Source: an uncultured Alphaproteobacteria bacterium (GTDB taxonomy: Bacteria; Pseudomonadota; Alphaproteobacteria; Methylaequorales; Methylaequoraceae). From it: a DNA stretch of 64,000 nucleotides. The translations under genes were made by a program, and so were the position numbers. The notes below the pieces were generated by a model. It did not search any database. It was not told the origin of the DNA and worked only from the letters and a program-made list of their open reading frames with translations. Shown here piece by piece: positions 7,890-16,382 of the stretch. The stretch spans positions 1 to 64,000 of the forward strand of contig CABZFH010000002.1 of NCBI GenBank assembly GCA_902524895.1, written 5' to 3'. Position 1 is the stretch's first letter; every line of letters begins with the position of its first letter.

Positions 7890-9566
7890 ATGCATAATAT
7901 AATAAAATATAAAAAAATTTCAAATCTCTGTGAGTTTTTTATAGAACAAGAGTCGAAAAACCCAAATAAAAAATTTTTATACTCAAAAATTAAAGGTAAG
8001 TGGGTTGGTAATTCTTATGTTGAGATTAAAAAAGAAATTTCAAAAATATCATCTTTTCTATTAAAAAAACAGGTAAATAAGAATGACAGAGTTTTATTAA
8101 TATCCGAAAATAGGCCAGAATGGTTTATATTTGATATGGCTATTATGTCAATTGGTGCTGTCACAGTTCCATGTTTTTCTACTAATAACGAAAATGACAA
8201 TAATTTTATAATAAAAGATTGTAAACCAAAGATTATTGTTTTAGAAAACTCAAGTCTTTTCAAAAAAAATCAAAAAACATTCAAACCTTATAAAAAAAAA
8301 ATAGTCCTTATTGATAAACCTTCAAAAGATTTTTTGACATTTGAAGATATTATTAAAGAAGAAGATGATTTTAATTTTGATACAAATATTAAAGGCTCAG
8401 ATCTTTCAACAATTATCTACACCTCAGGAACCAGTGGATATCCAAAAGGAGTAATGTTGTCACATTCAACTATTATACATAATTGTTTTGCAGCATATGA
8501 ACTTTTAAAAGATTTTAATTTCTCAAATGAAAGATTTTTGTCATTTCTTCCTTTATCACACTCATATGAAAGGATGGCTGGACTATATTTTCCATTAAGC
8601 ATTGGAGCAGAGATTTACTACTGTGAAAGTTTAGATAAAATTAATAAAAATTTTCTTGAAGTTAAACCAACTATTATGACAGCTGTGCCAAGACTATATG
8701 AAAACATTTACAAAAAAATATTAAGAAAAATCCAAAATTCTAATTTTCTAATTAAATTTTGTTTTTTAAAGTTTTCTCTCTTACATAGAATAAAAAAATT
8801 AAATACTAGAGATATTATATTAAGAAGTTTGATGGCTTTCTTATTAAAAAAAAAGATTAAAAAAATTTTTGGGGGGAAATTAAAAACTTTTGTTTCAGGA
8901 GGTGCTGCTTTAAGTCCTGAAATAGGACAATTTTTTATTAATCTTGGAGTAAATATTTTACAAGGTTATGGTCAAACTGAATCTGGACCATTGATTAGTT
9001 GTAATGATTTAAAAACCAATGATGTTTCAACTGTAGGAAAACCTGTCAAAGATGTTAAAGTAAAAATATCTAGAGATAATGAAATTCTTGTAAAAGGACC
9101 AAATGTTATGATGGGTTATTGGAATAATTATGAATTAACTAAAAAAACTTTGAGGAACAAATGGTTGCACACTGGAGATCTTGGTTTGATTGACGATCTG
9201 GGTAGATTGAAAATTATTGGAAGAAAAAAAGATTTAATAGTCACTTCAGGTGGCGAAAATATTTCACCAACAAAAATAGAAAATTTGTTAACGGAAAACT
9301 TAGATATTAATCAAGCTGTTGTTTTCGGTGATAATAGAAGTTATGTTGTTGCTATTTTAACTCTTGAAAAAAAGATTAAAAATGATGCTATAAGTCGAAT
9401 AGTTGATAGAACAAACAAAAAATTAAATATACCTGAAAAGATTAGAAAATTCGCAATAATAAAAAATCCATTCACTTACGAAAATGGTCTTCTTACAAAT
9501 ACACTAAAAATAAAAAGACAAGCTGTGTTAAAAAGATACAAAAAAATAATAGATGAATTATATTAA
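7890..9566 (+). CDS. AMP-dependent long-chain fatty-acid-CoA ligase
   Basis: The 558-residue protein is an acyl-adenylate-forming enzyme. It activates a carboxylic acid, most likely a long-chain fatty acid, to its CoA thioester. The P-loop signature YTSGTSGYPKGVMLSH is at about residues 178-193. GYGQTESGP marks the acyl-substrate/adenylate region, and HTGDLG with GRKKDLIVTSGGENISP marks the hinge and C-terminal domain. It most resembles the FadD15/long-chain synthetase branch with a LPLSHSYERMAG segment. It is transcribed alone and divergently from pepF. The last four bases overlap the convergent epimerase gene. The substrate is an inference from family features. Confidence 0.88.
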   Translation: MHNIIKYKKISNLCEFFIEQESKNPNKKFLYSKIKGKWVGNSYVEIKKEISKISSFLLKKQVNKNDRVLLISENRPEWFIFDMAIMSIGAVTVPCFSTNNENDNNFIIKDCKPKIIVLENSSLFKKNQKTFKPYKKKIVLIDKPSKDFLTFEDIIKEEDDFNFDTNIKGSDLSTIIYTSGTSGYPKGVMLSHSTIIHNCFAAYELLKDFNFSNERFLSFLPLSHSYERMAGLYFPLSIGAEIYYCESLDKINKNFLEVKPTIMTAVPRLYENIYKKILRKIQNSNFLIKFCFLKFSLLHRIKKLNTRDIILRSLMAFLLKKKIKKIFGGKLKTFVSGGAALSPEIGQFFINLGVNILQGYGQTESGPLISCNDLKTNDVSTVGKPVKDVKVKISRDNEILVKGPNVMMGYWNNYELTKKTLRNKWLHTGDLGLIDDLGRLKIIGRKKDLIVTSGGENISPTKIENLLTENLDINQAVVFGDNRSYVVAILTLEKKIKNDAISRIVDRTNKKLNIPEKIRKFAIIKNPFTYENGLLTNTLKIKRQAVLKRYKKIIDELY

Positions 9567-10537
9567 TATATTTTGTAATATTCCTTATACCATTTTATAA
9601 ATTTTGGTATACCATCTTGAATCGTAGTGTTTGGATGAAAATTTAAATCTTTTTTACTTTCAGAGATTTCGGCATAAGTTTCTTTTACGTCTCCTGGCTG
9701 TAAAGGCAAAAAGTTTTTATTTGATATAATGCCAAGATTTTTCTCAATTGTTTTAATAAAATCCATTAATTTCTCAGACTTATTATTTCCCAAGTTATAG
9801 ATTTTGTGAAATTTTTTTTTTCCAATTTTAGAATTAACAGCGCCACAAATACCTTTTACGATGTCATCAATATACGTAAAATCTCTTTTCATTCTTCCGT
9901 GGTTATATACATCGATTTTTTTTTTCTCTAAAATTTTCTTTGTAAAAATATAAGTTGCCATATCGGGTCTTCCCCAAGGTCCATAAACTGTAAAAAAACG
10001 AAGCCCAATAGCATTTATGTCATATAACTTTGCATAACATTCTGCTACTAATTCAGTAGACTTTTTAGTGGCAGCATACAATGAAACTGGTTTGTCCACT
10101 CTTTGTTTTACTGAAAAAGGAAGTTGTTTGTTTCCACCGTAAACTGATGAAGAACTTGCATATATAAATCTTTTAATTTTTAACGATTTTGCAATCTCCA
10201 ACATATTAAGTTGGCCAAGAATGTTAGAGTTTACATAAGAGTAAGGATCTTTAAAAGAGTGTCTAACCCCGGCCTGCGCAGCTAGATTTATTATACAATT
10301 AAAATTTTTTTGTTCATTAAGATAGTTTAAATTTTCCTCTAATTTTAAGTCCTGAATATCTGATTGAATAAATTTGAAATTTTTTAATTTTTTGAGTTCT
10401 TTGAGTCTGTTTTTTTTTAGTTTTACGTCGTAGTAATTATTTAAATTATCAATACCAACAACAATATTTTTTTTACATAAAAATTTAGTTGTATGAAATC
10501 CAATGAATCCAGCAGCACCAGTTAATATAATTTTCAT
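9563..10537 (-). CDS. NAD-dependent epimerase, probable UDP-glucuronate 4-epimerase
   Basis: This extended short-chain dehydrogenase has the NAD-binding motif GAAGFIG (residues 7-13), a catalytic ASSSSVYGG segment and the YAATK dyad. The run GLRFFTVYGPWGRPDMA is characteristic of UDP-glucuronate 4-epimerases, which make UDP-galacturonate for surface polysaccharide. The start chosen is the ATG at 10537, one base after the stop of the DUF1244 gene. A longer frame up to 10621 would overlap that gene and has no conserved content. The gene is third in a three-gene operon with N-formylglutamate amidohydrolase and DUF1244. No other sugar genes are nearby, so its pathway here is unclear. Confidence 0.85.
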   Translation of the reverse strand: MKIILTGAAGFIGFHTTKFLCKKNIVVGIDNLNNYYDVKLKKNRLKELKKLKNFKFIQSDIQDLKLEENLNYLNEQKNFNCIINLAAQAGVRHSFKDPYSYVNSNILGQLNMLEIAKSLKIKRFIYASSSSVYGGNKQLPFSVKQRVDKPVSLYAATKKSTELVAECYAKLYDINAIGLRFFTVYGPWGRPDMATYIFTKKILEKKKIDVYNHGRMKRDFTYIDDIVKGICGAVNSKIGKKKFHKIYNLGNNKSEKLMDFIKTIEKNLGIISNKNFLPLQPGDVKETYAEISESKKDLNFHPNTTIQDGIPKFIKWYKEYYKIY

Positions 10538-10538
10538 A

Positions 10539-10793
10539 TCAATCAATAGGTTTTTGGTATTTTTTTTTCCAAAGATCATATGGCATACCGTATACTTCTT
10601 CACGACAATTTTCATAATCAATTTCAGATTTAAGTTTGATTGATTCTTCTTTCATCCATTTTGATAAACAATTTCTACAAAATCCAGCTAGATTCATTAG
10701 ATCAATATTTTGCACATTGTGATTTTTTTGTAGATGTTCAATAAGTCTTCTAAAAGCGGCAGCTTCTATTTGAATTTTTTTTTCATTTTTCAT
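10539..10793 (-). CDS. DUF1244 domain protein
   Basis: The 84-residue protein matches DUF1244, a small helical family conserved in alphaproteobacteria and some gammaproteobacteria. Recognised elements are EAAAFRRLIEHLQ, the Cys pair in NLAGFCRNCLSKWM, and the C-terminal REEVYGMPYDLWKKKYQ. The Cys-x2-Cys could bind a metal, but no function is established. It sits between the N-formylglutamate amidohydrolase gene, whose stop directly follows this gene's start region, and the epimerase. An FGase-DUF1244 pairing is one I recall from other alphaproteobacteria. Confidence 0.88.
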   Translation of the reverse strand: MKNEKKIQIEAAAFRRLIEHLQKNHNVQNIDLMNLAGFCRNCLSKWMKEESIKLKSEIDYENCREEVYGMPYDLWKKKYQKPID

Positions 10794-11546
10794 TTAAATA
10801 TTCTTTATTTTATTAATTTGTTTAAAAATAGTATTAGACCATTTATTAATCCCTTTTTTATCACAAATCAAATCGTTTCTAACTTCTATACATAAATTTC
10901 TAATTTTATTTTTTTTTCCGTGTTCATCCAGTGTGTAATTTAAAAAAAAACCCGAATAAGGTTTATTACACCCAACATTTATTTTTCTTTTTATTAAACC
11001 CTTTTTAATTGGTAACATTAAAGAGATATCCTTATTCCATAACAAACCAACTTCTGTTGGACGATTAAAATTCTTTCCCGATTTGGTAAATGAATGAATT
11101 GAGAGTAATTTTAATTTTTTATTAAAGATCAATTTATTTTTGAGTTTTTTTTCAAGGTTTTGGTGATAAACCCCATAAAATTTTCTAATTCTTTTCGTTT
11201 TTTCTTCTTCTGTAAGATATAAATTGGATGGAATATTTATTCCAAATGAAGAAGTACAAATCAAATCTTTATCTTCAAGCTTTCTATTAGGATCTATTAG
11301 TAATCTAGAAAAGTTTCCTAAAAAACATGCTGATTTTGTTAGTTTAGCAAGCATAAGAGTTAAATTTTTTGCTCCTAAATCCCATGAAATATGAGATTTT
11401 AAATGCCTTTTAGAAAGTCCTAGGTTATTATATCTTTTAGGAATATAATTGGATGCATGGTCACAAATAAAAAAGAAATTGTTACCTTCAGATTTTGCAT
11501 TACTAAAATCATAATAAGAAAAAACTTGTTTAATGTTTTCTTTCAT
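10794..11546 (-). CDS. N-formylglutamate amidohydrolase family protein
   Basis: The 250-residue protein belongs to the N-formylglutamate amidohydrolase (HutG/FGase) family, metal-dependent hydrolases best known from the last step of one histidine-degradation route. Conserved elements are FFICDHASNYIPKRY, the segment HISWDLGAKNLTLML, SRLLIDPNR and SIHSFTKSG, plus a C-terminal EVRNDLI. No other histidine-utilisation genes are nearby, so activity on N-formylglutamate itself is not proven. It is first in a leftward operon with DUF1244 and the epimerase, and is divergent from pyruvate kinase across a 44-base gap. No signal peptide is visible. Confidence 0.85.
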   Translation of the reverse strand: MKENIKQVFSYYDFSNAKSEGNNFFFICDHASNYIPKRYNNLGLSKRHLKSHISWDLGAKNLTLMLAKLTKSACFLGNFSRLLIDPNRKLEDKDLICTSSFGINIPSNLYLTEEEKTKRIRKFYGVYHQNLEKKLKNKLIFNKKLKLLSIHSFTKSGKNFNRPTEVGLLWNKDISLMLPIKKGLIKRKINVGCNKPYSGFFLNYTLDEHGKKNKIRNLCIEVRNDLICDKKGINKWSNTIFKQINKIKNI

Positions 11547-11590
11547 TTTTTTAATATTTCGCGGCCTTCAGAATTATATTATAAGACATA

Positions 11591-13006
11591 ATGCTCAGAG
11601 ATAGAAATACAAAAATAATTGCAACTTTAGGCCCCTCTTCCTCATCTCCTTCAAAGATCCACTCACTATTTAAATCTGGTGCTGATATATTTAGACTAAA
11701 TTTTAGTCATAGTAATCATTACGAACATAGAAAAAGAGTCTTTCATATAAGACAATACGAAAAAAGAATTGGAAGACCAATAGCGATTCTGGGTGATTTG
11801 CAAGGACCAAAATTAAGAATAGGCAATTTCAAAAAGTCTTTTCATTTATTAAAAGAGGGTGAAAGATTTATTCTTGATTTAAAATCAGAATTGGGAAACG
11901 AAAAAAGGGTTTTTTTACCTCATCCGGAAATCTTTAAATCTGTTCAACATAATACTGAAATCTTAATTGATGATGGTAAAATTAAGTTAAACGTAACAAA
12001 ATCAAATAATGAGAAAATTGAAACCGAAATCCTCACTGGTGGAAAAATTTCAAATAATAAAGGAGTCAATTTACCCAAAACATTTGTTAAACTCTCTCCT
12101 CTGACAAAAAAGGATTTCAAAGACCTTGAATTAGCGTTGGACTTAAGTCTTGATTATGTAGCTTTGTCATTTGTACAAAAGTCCAAAGATTTGATTAAGT
12201 TAAGAAAAATTATCAAAGGTCAAACAGGTATAATGTCAAAATTTGAAAAACCACTTGCCATACAGAATATGGATGAAATTTTAAAATTTTCTGATGCAGC
12301 AATGGTTGCAAGGGGGGATCTTGGAGTTGAAATGCCACCAGAAGAAGTACCGATCATTCAAAAAAAACTAGTGCAAGCGTCCAGAGATCACGGCAAACCA
12401 GTTGTTGTTGCCACGCAAATGCTCGATTCAATGATCAATGCCCCCTCACCAACTAGAGCTGAAGCATCAGATATAGCCACAGCCGTTTACGATTGCGCAG
12501 ATTGCTTAATGTTATCAGCTGAAACTGCTGCTGGTAAGTATCCAATAGAATCGGTAAAAATTATGGACAGAATAATAAGAGGTGTTGAATCTGATACATC
12601 TTACAGACAACTTATTGAGTCAAAACAAGTTTCACTAGAGGAAACAACTTCTGATGCAATTAGTTCGGCTGCTTCGCAAGTAGTAAAAACAGTATCAGCT
12701 AAGGCAATTTTTACTTATACACGTTCAGGAACAACAGCCAAAAGAGCTTCAAGAGAACGACCATCAGTTCCCATAATTGGCCTATCTCCAGAGAGACTAA
12801 CGTCTAGACAATTAGCAATGATCTGGGGGGTTCACACAATTCATGCGCATGAACCAAAAAGTTTTTCTGGAATGATTGAAAACGCCTGTAAACTTGCAAA
12901 AAAAGAGGGTATTGTAAAAAAAGGAGACAGTGTCGTTATCACTGCTGGAGCGCCAATAGGTGTGTCTGGATCAACAAATAATTTGAGAATCGCAAAAATA
13001 AATTAA
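11591..13006 (+). CDS. pyk: Pyruvate kinase
   Basis: Pyruvate kinase transfers phosphate from phosphoenolpyruvate to ADP at the end of glycolysis. The 471-residue length is normal. It starts with the canonical [14 protein letters not shown]. It contains the substrate loop [11 protein letters not shown] and [11 protein letters not shown], the metal-binding region [17 protein letters not shown], and [21 protein letters not shown]. The C-terminal domain with TRSGTTAK is intact, so allosteric control is possible. It is divergent from the FGase operon. Its last four bases overlap the convergent rpmJ gene. The assignment is certain. Confidence 0.97.
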   Translation: MLRDRNTKIIATLGPSSSSPSKIHSLFKSGADIFRLNFSHSNHYEHRKRVFHIRQYEKRIGRPIAILGDLQGPKLRIGNFKKSFHLLKEGERFILDLKSELGNEKRVFLPHPEIFKSVQHNTEILIDDGKIKLNVTKSNNEKIETEILTGGKISNNKGVNLPKTFVKLSPLTKKDFKDLELALDLSLDYVALSFVQKSKDLIKLRKIIKGQTGIMSKFEKPLAIQNMDEILKFSDAAMVARGDLGVEMPPEEVPIIQKKLVQASRDHGKPVVVATQMLDSMINAPSPTRAEASDIATAVYDCADCLMLSAETAAGKYPIESVKIMDRIIRGVESDTSYRQLIESKQVSLEETTSDAISSAASQVVKTVSAKAIFTYTRSGTTAKRASRERPSVPIIGLSPERLTSRQLAMIWGVHTIHAHEPKSFSGMIENACKLAKKEGIVKKGDSVVITAGAPIGVSGSTNNLRIAKIN

Positions 13007-13128
13007 CCTTGCCTAGCTTTAAATCTTGAATCTGTTTTATTAATTACGTAAAGTCTTCCTTTTCTTTTAACTACTCTGCAATCTCTATGACGCGATTTAG
13101 CAGATTTAATTGATCTTAAAACTTTCAT
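13003..13128 (-). CDS. rpmJ: 50S ribosomal protein L36
   Basis: A 41-residue frame on the minus strand starts with ATG at 13126-13128 and reads [20 protein letters not shown], followed by [21 protein letters not shown]. This is the bL36 family in the form with the single Cys and His spacing typical of many alphaproteobacteria (the longer, YkgO-like type that lacks the complete zinc ribbon). It is very small and basic, as expected. It overlaps the last four bases of pyk in convergent orientation. A gene caller can easily miss it because of its size. Confidence 0.93.
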   Translation of the reverse strand: MKVLRSIKSAKSRHRDCRVVKRKGRLYVINKTDSRFKARQG

Positions 13129-13202
13129 ATACTTTACTGATTTATGTTATACTATACGTTTTAATTTATTTAATTTAAAAGTCAAATTATCTTACAAATT
13201 TT

Positions 13203-13700
13203 ATGAACAAAAATAATAAAAATAAAATTGATGAAATTATAGATATTATTGGCAAACTATCAGGTTTATTGATTTTTGTTTTAATATTTTTAATATTTAC
13301 TTCAGTAGTTTTAAGATATTTTTTTTCAATTGGTTTCACTTGGTTACAAGATTTGTATATTTGGACTCATGCCATTATAATTTTGCTTGGCATATCATAT
13401 ACTCTGAAACAAAATGAGCATGTAAGAATTGATCTTATTTATCGAAATGCCTCTGTAAAATATAAAAAAATAGTTAATCTTTTTGGATTAATTGTTTTTG
13501 GTCTGCCATTTTGTTATATTATCCTTAAATATGGATTAAGTTATTTCTTAAGATCTTATCTGTTAAATGAAACTTCTAAAGAAATTGGAGGACTATCTAA
13601 CCTTTTTATTTTAAAATTTTTCATTTTTTTTATGGGCATTACTGTTTTTTTTCAAGTTTTAAACTTAATTTTTAAAATTTTTAAGGACAAAAAATGGTAA
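13203..13700 (+). CDS. TRAP transporter small permease, DctQ-type
   Basis: The 165-residue protein has four hydrophobic segments (about residues 20-40, 57-75, 95-115 and 137-157). The DctQ family segment reads VVLRYFFSIGFTWLQDLYIWTH and is followed by LKQNEHVRIDLIY. In TRAP transporters this subunit pairs with the large permease and a periplasmic binding protein to import organic acids using an ion gradient. Its last seven bases overlap the start of the large-permease gene, indicating translational coupling. The binding protein gene lies just beyond the large permease but on the opposite strand. The family is clear; the substrate is unknown. Confidence 0.93.
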   Translation: MNKNNKNKIDEIIDIIGKLSGLLIFVLIFLIFTSVVLRYFFSIGFTWLQDLYIWTHAIIILLGISYTLKQNEHVRIDLIYRNASVKYKKIVNLFGLIVFGLPFCYIILKYGLSYFLRSYLLNETSKEIGGLSNLFILKFFIFFMGITVFFQVLNLIFKIFKDKKW

Positions 13701-15073
13701 TATTTGATGTTGAATATATCCCAATTTATTTATTCATAGCTTTAGCTTTCTTTTTACTTCTTGGCTTCCCAGTTGCTTTAACACTTGCAGGCACATCTAT
13801 TATGTTTGCTTTTTTTGGCTTCATGTTTGATTTTTTTCCAATAGTTTTACTTGGAGTATTGCCAAACAGAATATTCAGTATTTTAACTAATGAGTCTTTA
13901 ATAGCAGTACCACTATTTATTTTTATGGGAGTTATGATGAAAGAATCTAAAATAATTGACTCTTTACTTATTAACTTAACAAAAATTCTTGGAAATAAAA
14001 AAGGTGGATTGGCCTATGCAACTCTATTTGTAGGTATGTTAATGGCTGCTTCGACAGGTATAGTTGGTGCAACAGTTGTTACTATGGGAGTTTTATCATT
14101 ACCTTTAATGCAGAAATGGGGTTATAATAATAAGATCTCAACTGGAATAATTTGTGCTAGTGGTACACTTGGACAAATAATACCCCCATCCATTGTATTA
14201 GTTTTACTTGCAGATATTTTACAAGGATCTAATGAACAAGCATCACAAATCAAAGGTGATTTAGCACCTGATCCTGTAAGTAGCATTGATTTATTCTCAG
14301 GTGCAATTTTGCCTGGATTTATCTTAGTTTTTTTGTATGCTACATGGATTTTTATTTATTCTAAATTTTTTCCTAAACAAATACCTGCTTTGCCCAATAA
14401 AGGAAATCATAATATAAATAATTATACAATATTTAAGTTAATAATTGCCCCATTATTCCTAATTTTACTTGTCTTAGGTTCAATTCTTTTTGGAATAGCA
14501 ACACCTTCAGAATCTGCAGCTTTAGGAGCAGTTGGTGCCACTTTTATTTCTTTTTACCAAAATAAACTAAATTTTGAAAATTTAAAAAAAGTAGCGGACG
14601 AAAGCTTGAAAATAACTTCTATGGTTTTCTTTATTTTGATTGGAGCATCACTTTTCTCCTTAGTTTTCCGTGGATATGGTGGCGATAGGTTGGTAGAAGA
14701 CTTTTTAACTAATATTCCTGGAGGTCCTAATTTTTCCTTATTTCTAGTAATGATAACAATATTCTTTTTAGGTTTTTTTTTAGATTTTTTAGAAATTATA
14801 TTTGTAATAATTCCTATTATAGCTCCAGCTTTAATTTCACTAGGATTCGACCCTGTATGGCTTGGTATAATTATAGCTGTTAACATACAAACAAGCTTTT
14901 TAACGCCACCATTTGGCTTTGCCTTATTTTATTTACGTGGAGTAGCAAAGAAAACAATAAGAACAGAGGAAATCTATAGAGGGGTTATTCCATTTATTTT
15001 TTTACAAATAACGTTAATGATAATTTTATTTAAATTTCCAATTATTGTTAAGTGGCTTCCAGACTTATTATAA
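13694..15073 (+). CDS. TRAP transporter large permease, DctM-type
   Basis: The 459-residue inner membrane protein has about twelve hydrophobic segments and the DctM signatures GMLMAASTGIVGATVVTMG and CASGTLGQIIPPSIVLVLL. It also has a C-terminal region with NIQTSFLTPPFGFALFYL. An extra hydrophilic stretch near residues 175-200 (ILQGSNEQASQIKGDLAPDP) is found in the subfamily handling mannitol/chloroaromatic or keto-acid type substrates. It forms the transport channel together with the small permease. Three bases separate its stop from the convergent gene for the periplasmic binding protein, so the transporter genes meet tail to tail. The substrate is undetermined. Confidence 0.94.
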   Translation: MVIFDVEYIPIYLFIALAFFLLLGFPVALTLAGTSIMFAFFGFMFDFFPIVLLGVLPNRIFSILTNESLIAVPLFIFMGVMMKESKIIDSLLINLTKILGNKKGGLAYATLFVGMLMAASTGIVGATVVTMGVLSLPLMQKWGYNNKISTGIICASGTLGQIIPPSIVLVLLADILQGSNEQASQIKGDLAPDPVSSIDLFSGAILPGFILVFLYATWIFIYSKFFPKQIPALPNKGNHNINNYTIFKLIIAPLFLILLVLGSILFGIATPSESAALGAVGATFISFYQNKLNFENLKKVADESLKITSMVFFILIGASLFSLVFRGYGGDRLVEDFLTNIPGGPNFSLFLVMITIFFLGFFLDFLEIIFVIIPIIAPALISLGFDPVWLGIIIAVNIQTSFLTPPFGFALFYLRGVAKKTIRTEEIYRGVIPFIFLQITLMIILFKFPIIVKWLPDLL

Positions 15074-15075
15074 AT

Positions 15076-16164
15076 TTACATATTTCTGGCAGCCAGATAA
15101 TCTTTTTCAGAATAATTTGACCAAAACATTGCTTCTTTCCTGAATTTTAAAATCTCATTGTGTAATTCCTTTGAAAAATTATCCTTTGAAGCGTAATCTA
15201 ACAAAACCTCGTCAGAAGCCCTCTTTAAAAGTTTTAAAGTTAAGTCTGAAAATCTTGAAAAATTGACATCAAATTCCTCTCTAAGTTTTTTTATTGCAAA
15301 ACAATTTCGAGCAAAAAATTCTGCTGCTATTTCAGCATTTGATTTTTTACAAGCCATCTCGACTAATCGTTTGAGGTCTGAGTCTAACTTAGACCAAGCT
15401 TTTAGGTTAATAAATGCCTCCAAGCATGTGCCAGGTTCATGCCAACCAGGATAATAATAATATTTGCAAATTTTGTGAAGACCTTTACCTAAATCTGCTG
15501 CAGGGCCTATCCACTCAGTTCCATCTATCGTACCTGAAGTTATAGCTGGAACAACATCACTCCCAGGTAATAAAACTACGTTAGTTCCATAGCTTTTTAA
15601 TACTTCCCCTCCTAAACCTGGCATTCTGAATTTTAATCCTTTAAAATCACCTACTTCTGCTATTCTTTTGTTAAACCATCCTCCCATTTGATTTCCTGTG
15701 TTGCCTGCGGGAAAAAACTTTAAGTTAAATTCATTGTAAATTTTATCGGCTAATTTCATGCCTGTTCCAAAATAAAACCAAGCACTCATCTCCTGAGAAT
15801 TTAGTCCAAAAGGTATGCCTGATAAAAAAGCAATTGCTGGTGACTTGCCCGTCCAATAATAAGGAGATCCAAACCCCAGTTGACAGGTTCCACTTTGGAC
15901 TACATCAAAAGATTCAAATGCACCAACTAATTCATTGGCATGAAATAGTCTTATTGTGAGTTCGCCTTTGGAAATTCGAGTGATTTCGTCACAAATTTTT
16001 TGAAAAGACCTACCAAGAATACCTGCTTTATCAAAAGCTGATACGGCTACCCAAGTATGTTTTGTTTTAGATCTAATTATATTCGGAAAAGCAAGAGTTG
16101 AACCAACAACTGCACCAATTGTCACATTTTTAATTGTATTTTTTAAAAATTTTCTTCTAGTCAT
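15076..16164 (-). CDS. TRAP transporter periplasmic substrate-binding protein, DctP family
   Basis: The 362-residue protein begins with TRRKFLKN and a hydrophobic stretch, a likely Tat or Sec signal peptide, and is then a DctP-type periplasmic binding protein. The segment LKFRMPGLGGEVLKSYG contains the Arg that usually contacts the substrate carboxylate. SGTIDGTEWIGPAADLGKGL resembles the TakP (2-keto acid) and related subfamilies. A carboxylate substrate such as a 2-oxo acid is therefore plausible but not shown. It is convergent with the dctQ-dctM pair and so is expressed from its own promoter. It is followed upstream by tRNA-Val. Confidence 0.9.
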   Translation of the reverse strand: MTRRKFLKNTIKNVTIGAVVGSTLAFPNIIRSKTKHTWVAVSAFDKAGILGRSFQKICDEITRISKGELTIRLFHANELVGAFESFDVVQSGTCQLGFGSPYYWTGKSPAIAFLSGIPFGLNSQEMSAWFYFGTGMKLADKIYNEFNLKFFPAGNTGNQMGGWFNKRIAEVGDFKGLKFRMPGLGGEVLKSYGTNVVLLPGSDVVPAITSGTIDGTEWIGPAADLGKGLHKICKYYYYPGWHEPGTCLEAFINLKAWSKLDSDLKRLVEMACKKSNAEIAAEFFARNCFAIKKLREEFDVNFSRFSDLTLKLLKRASDEVLLDYASKDNFSKELHNEILKFRKEAMFWSNYSEKDYLAARNM

Positions 16165-16234
16165 TTTTTAGAATCCATATGTATCAATAACATTAAAATT
16201 AAAACAAATAAAATATGATATAATTTTTTTAATT

Positions 16235-16310
16235 TGGTGGGCGGAACAGGGATCGAACCTGCGACCTATTGCGTGTCGAGCAATTGCTCTCCCAGCTGAG
16301 CTATCCGCCC
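16235..16310 (-). tRNA. tRNA-Val(GAC)
   Basis: The minus strand folds as a complete 76-base tRNA with an encoded CCA end (16235-16237). The acceptor arm GGGCGGA pairs with TCCGCCC. The D arm has GCTC/GAGC, the anticodon arm ATTGC/GCAAT encloses the loop TCGACAC, and the T arm is GCAGG/CCTGT with TTCGATC. The anticodon is GAC, reading valine GUC/GUU codons. It lies between the TRAP binding protein gene and the flagellar block. Confidence 0.96.
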
Positions 16311-16355
16311 GTGGCTCCATAATACTAAATTTGATGTATATTACAATAAACAAAT

Positions 16356-16371
16356 TGGCATATATTTTGCT
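16356..16371 (+). promoter_or_regulatory. Putative sigma-54 promoter for the lone hook/rod gene
   Basis: The 16-base element TGGCATATATTTTGCT has GG at 16357-16358 and GC at 16369-16370, the 12-base spacing of -24/-12 promoters. The predicted start of transcription is about 16382, right at the ATG at 16383, so the message would be almost leaderless. It closely resembles three other elements in the flagellar block. Confidence 0.7.
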
Positions 16372-16382
16372 GTAAAAAATTT

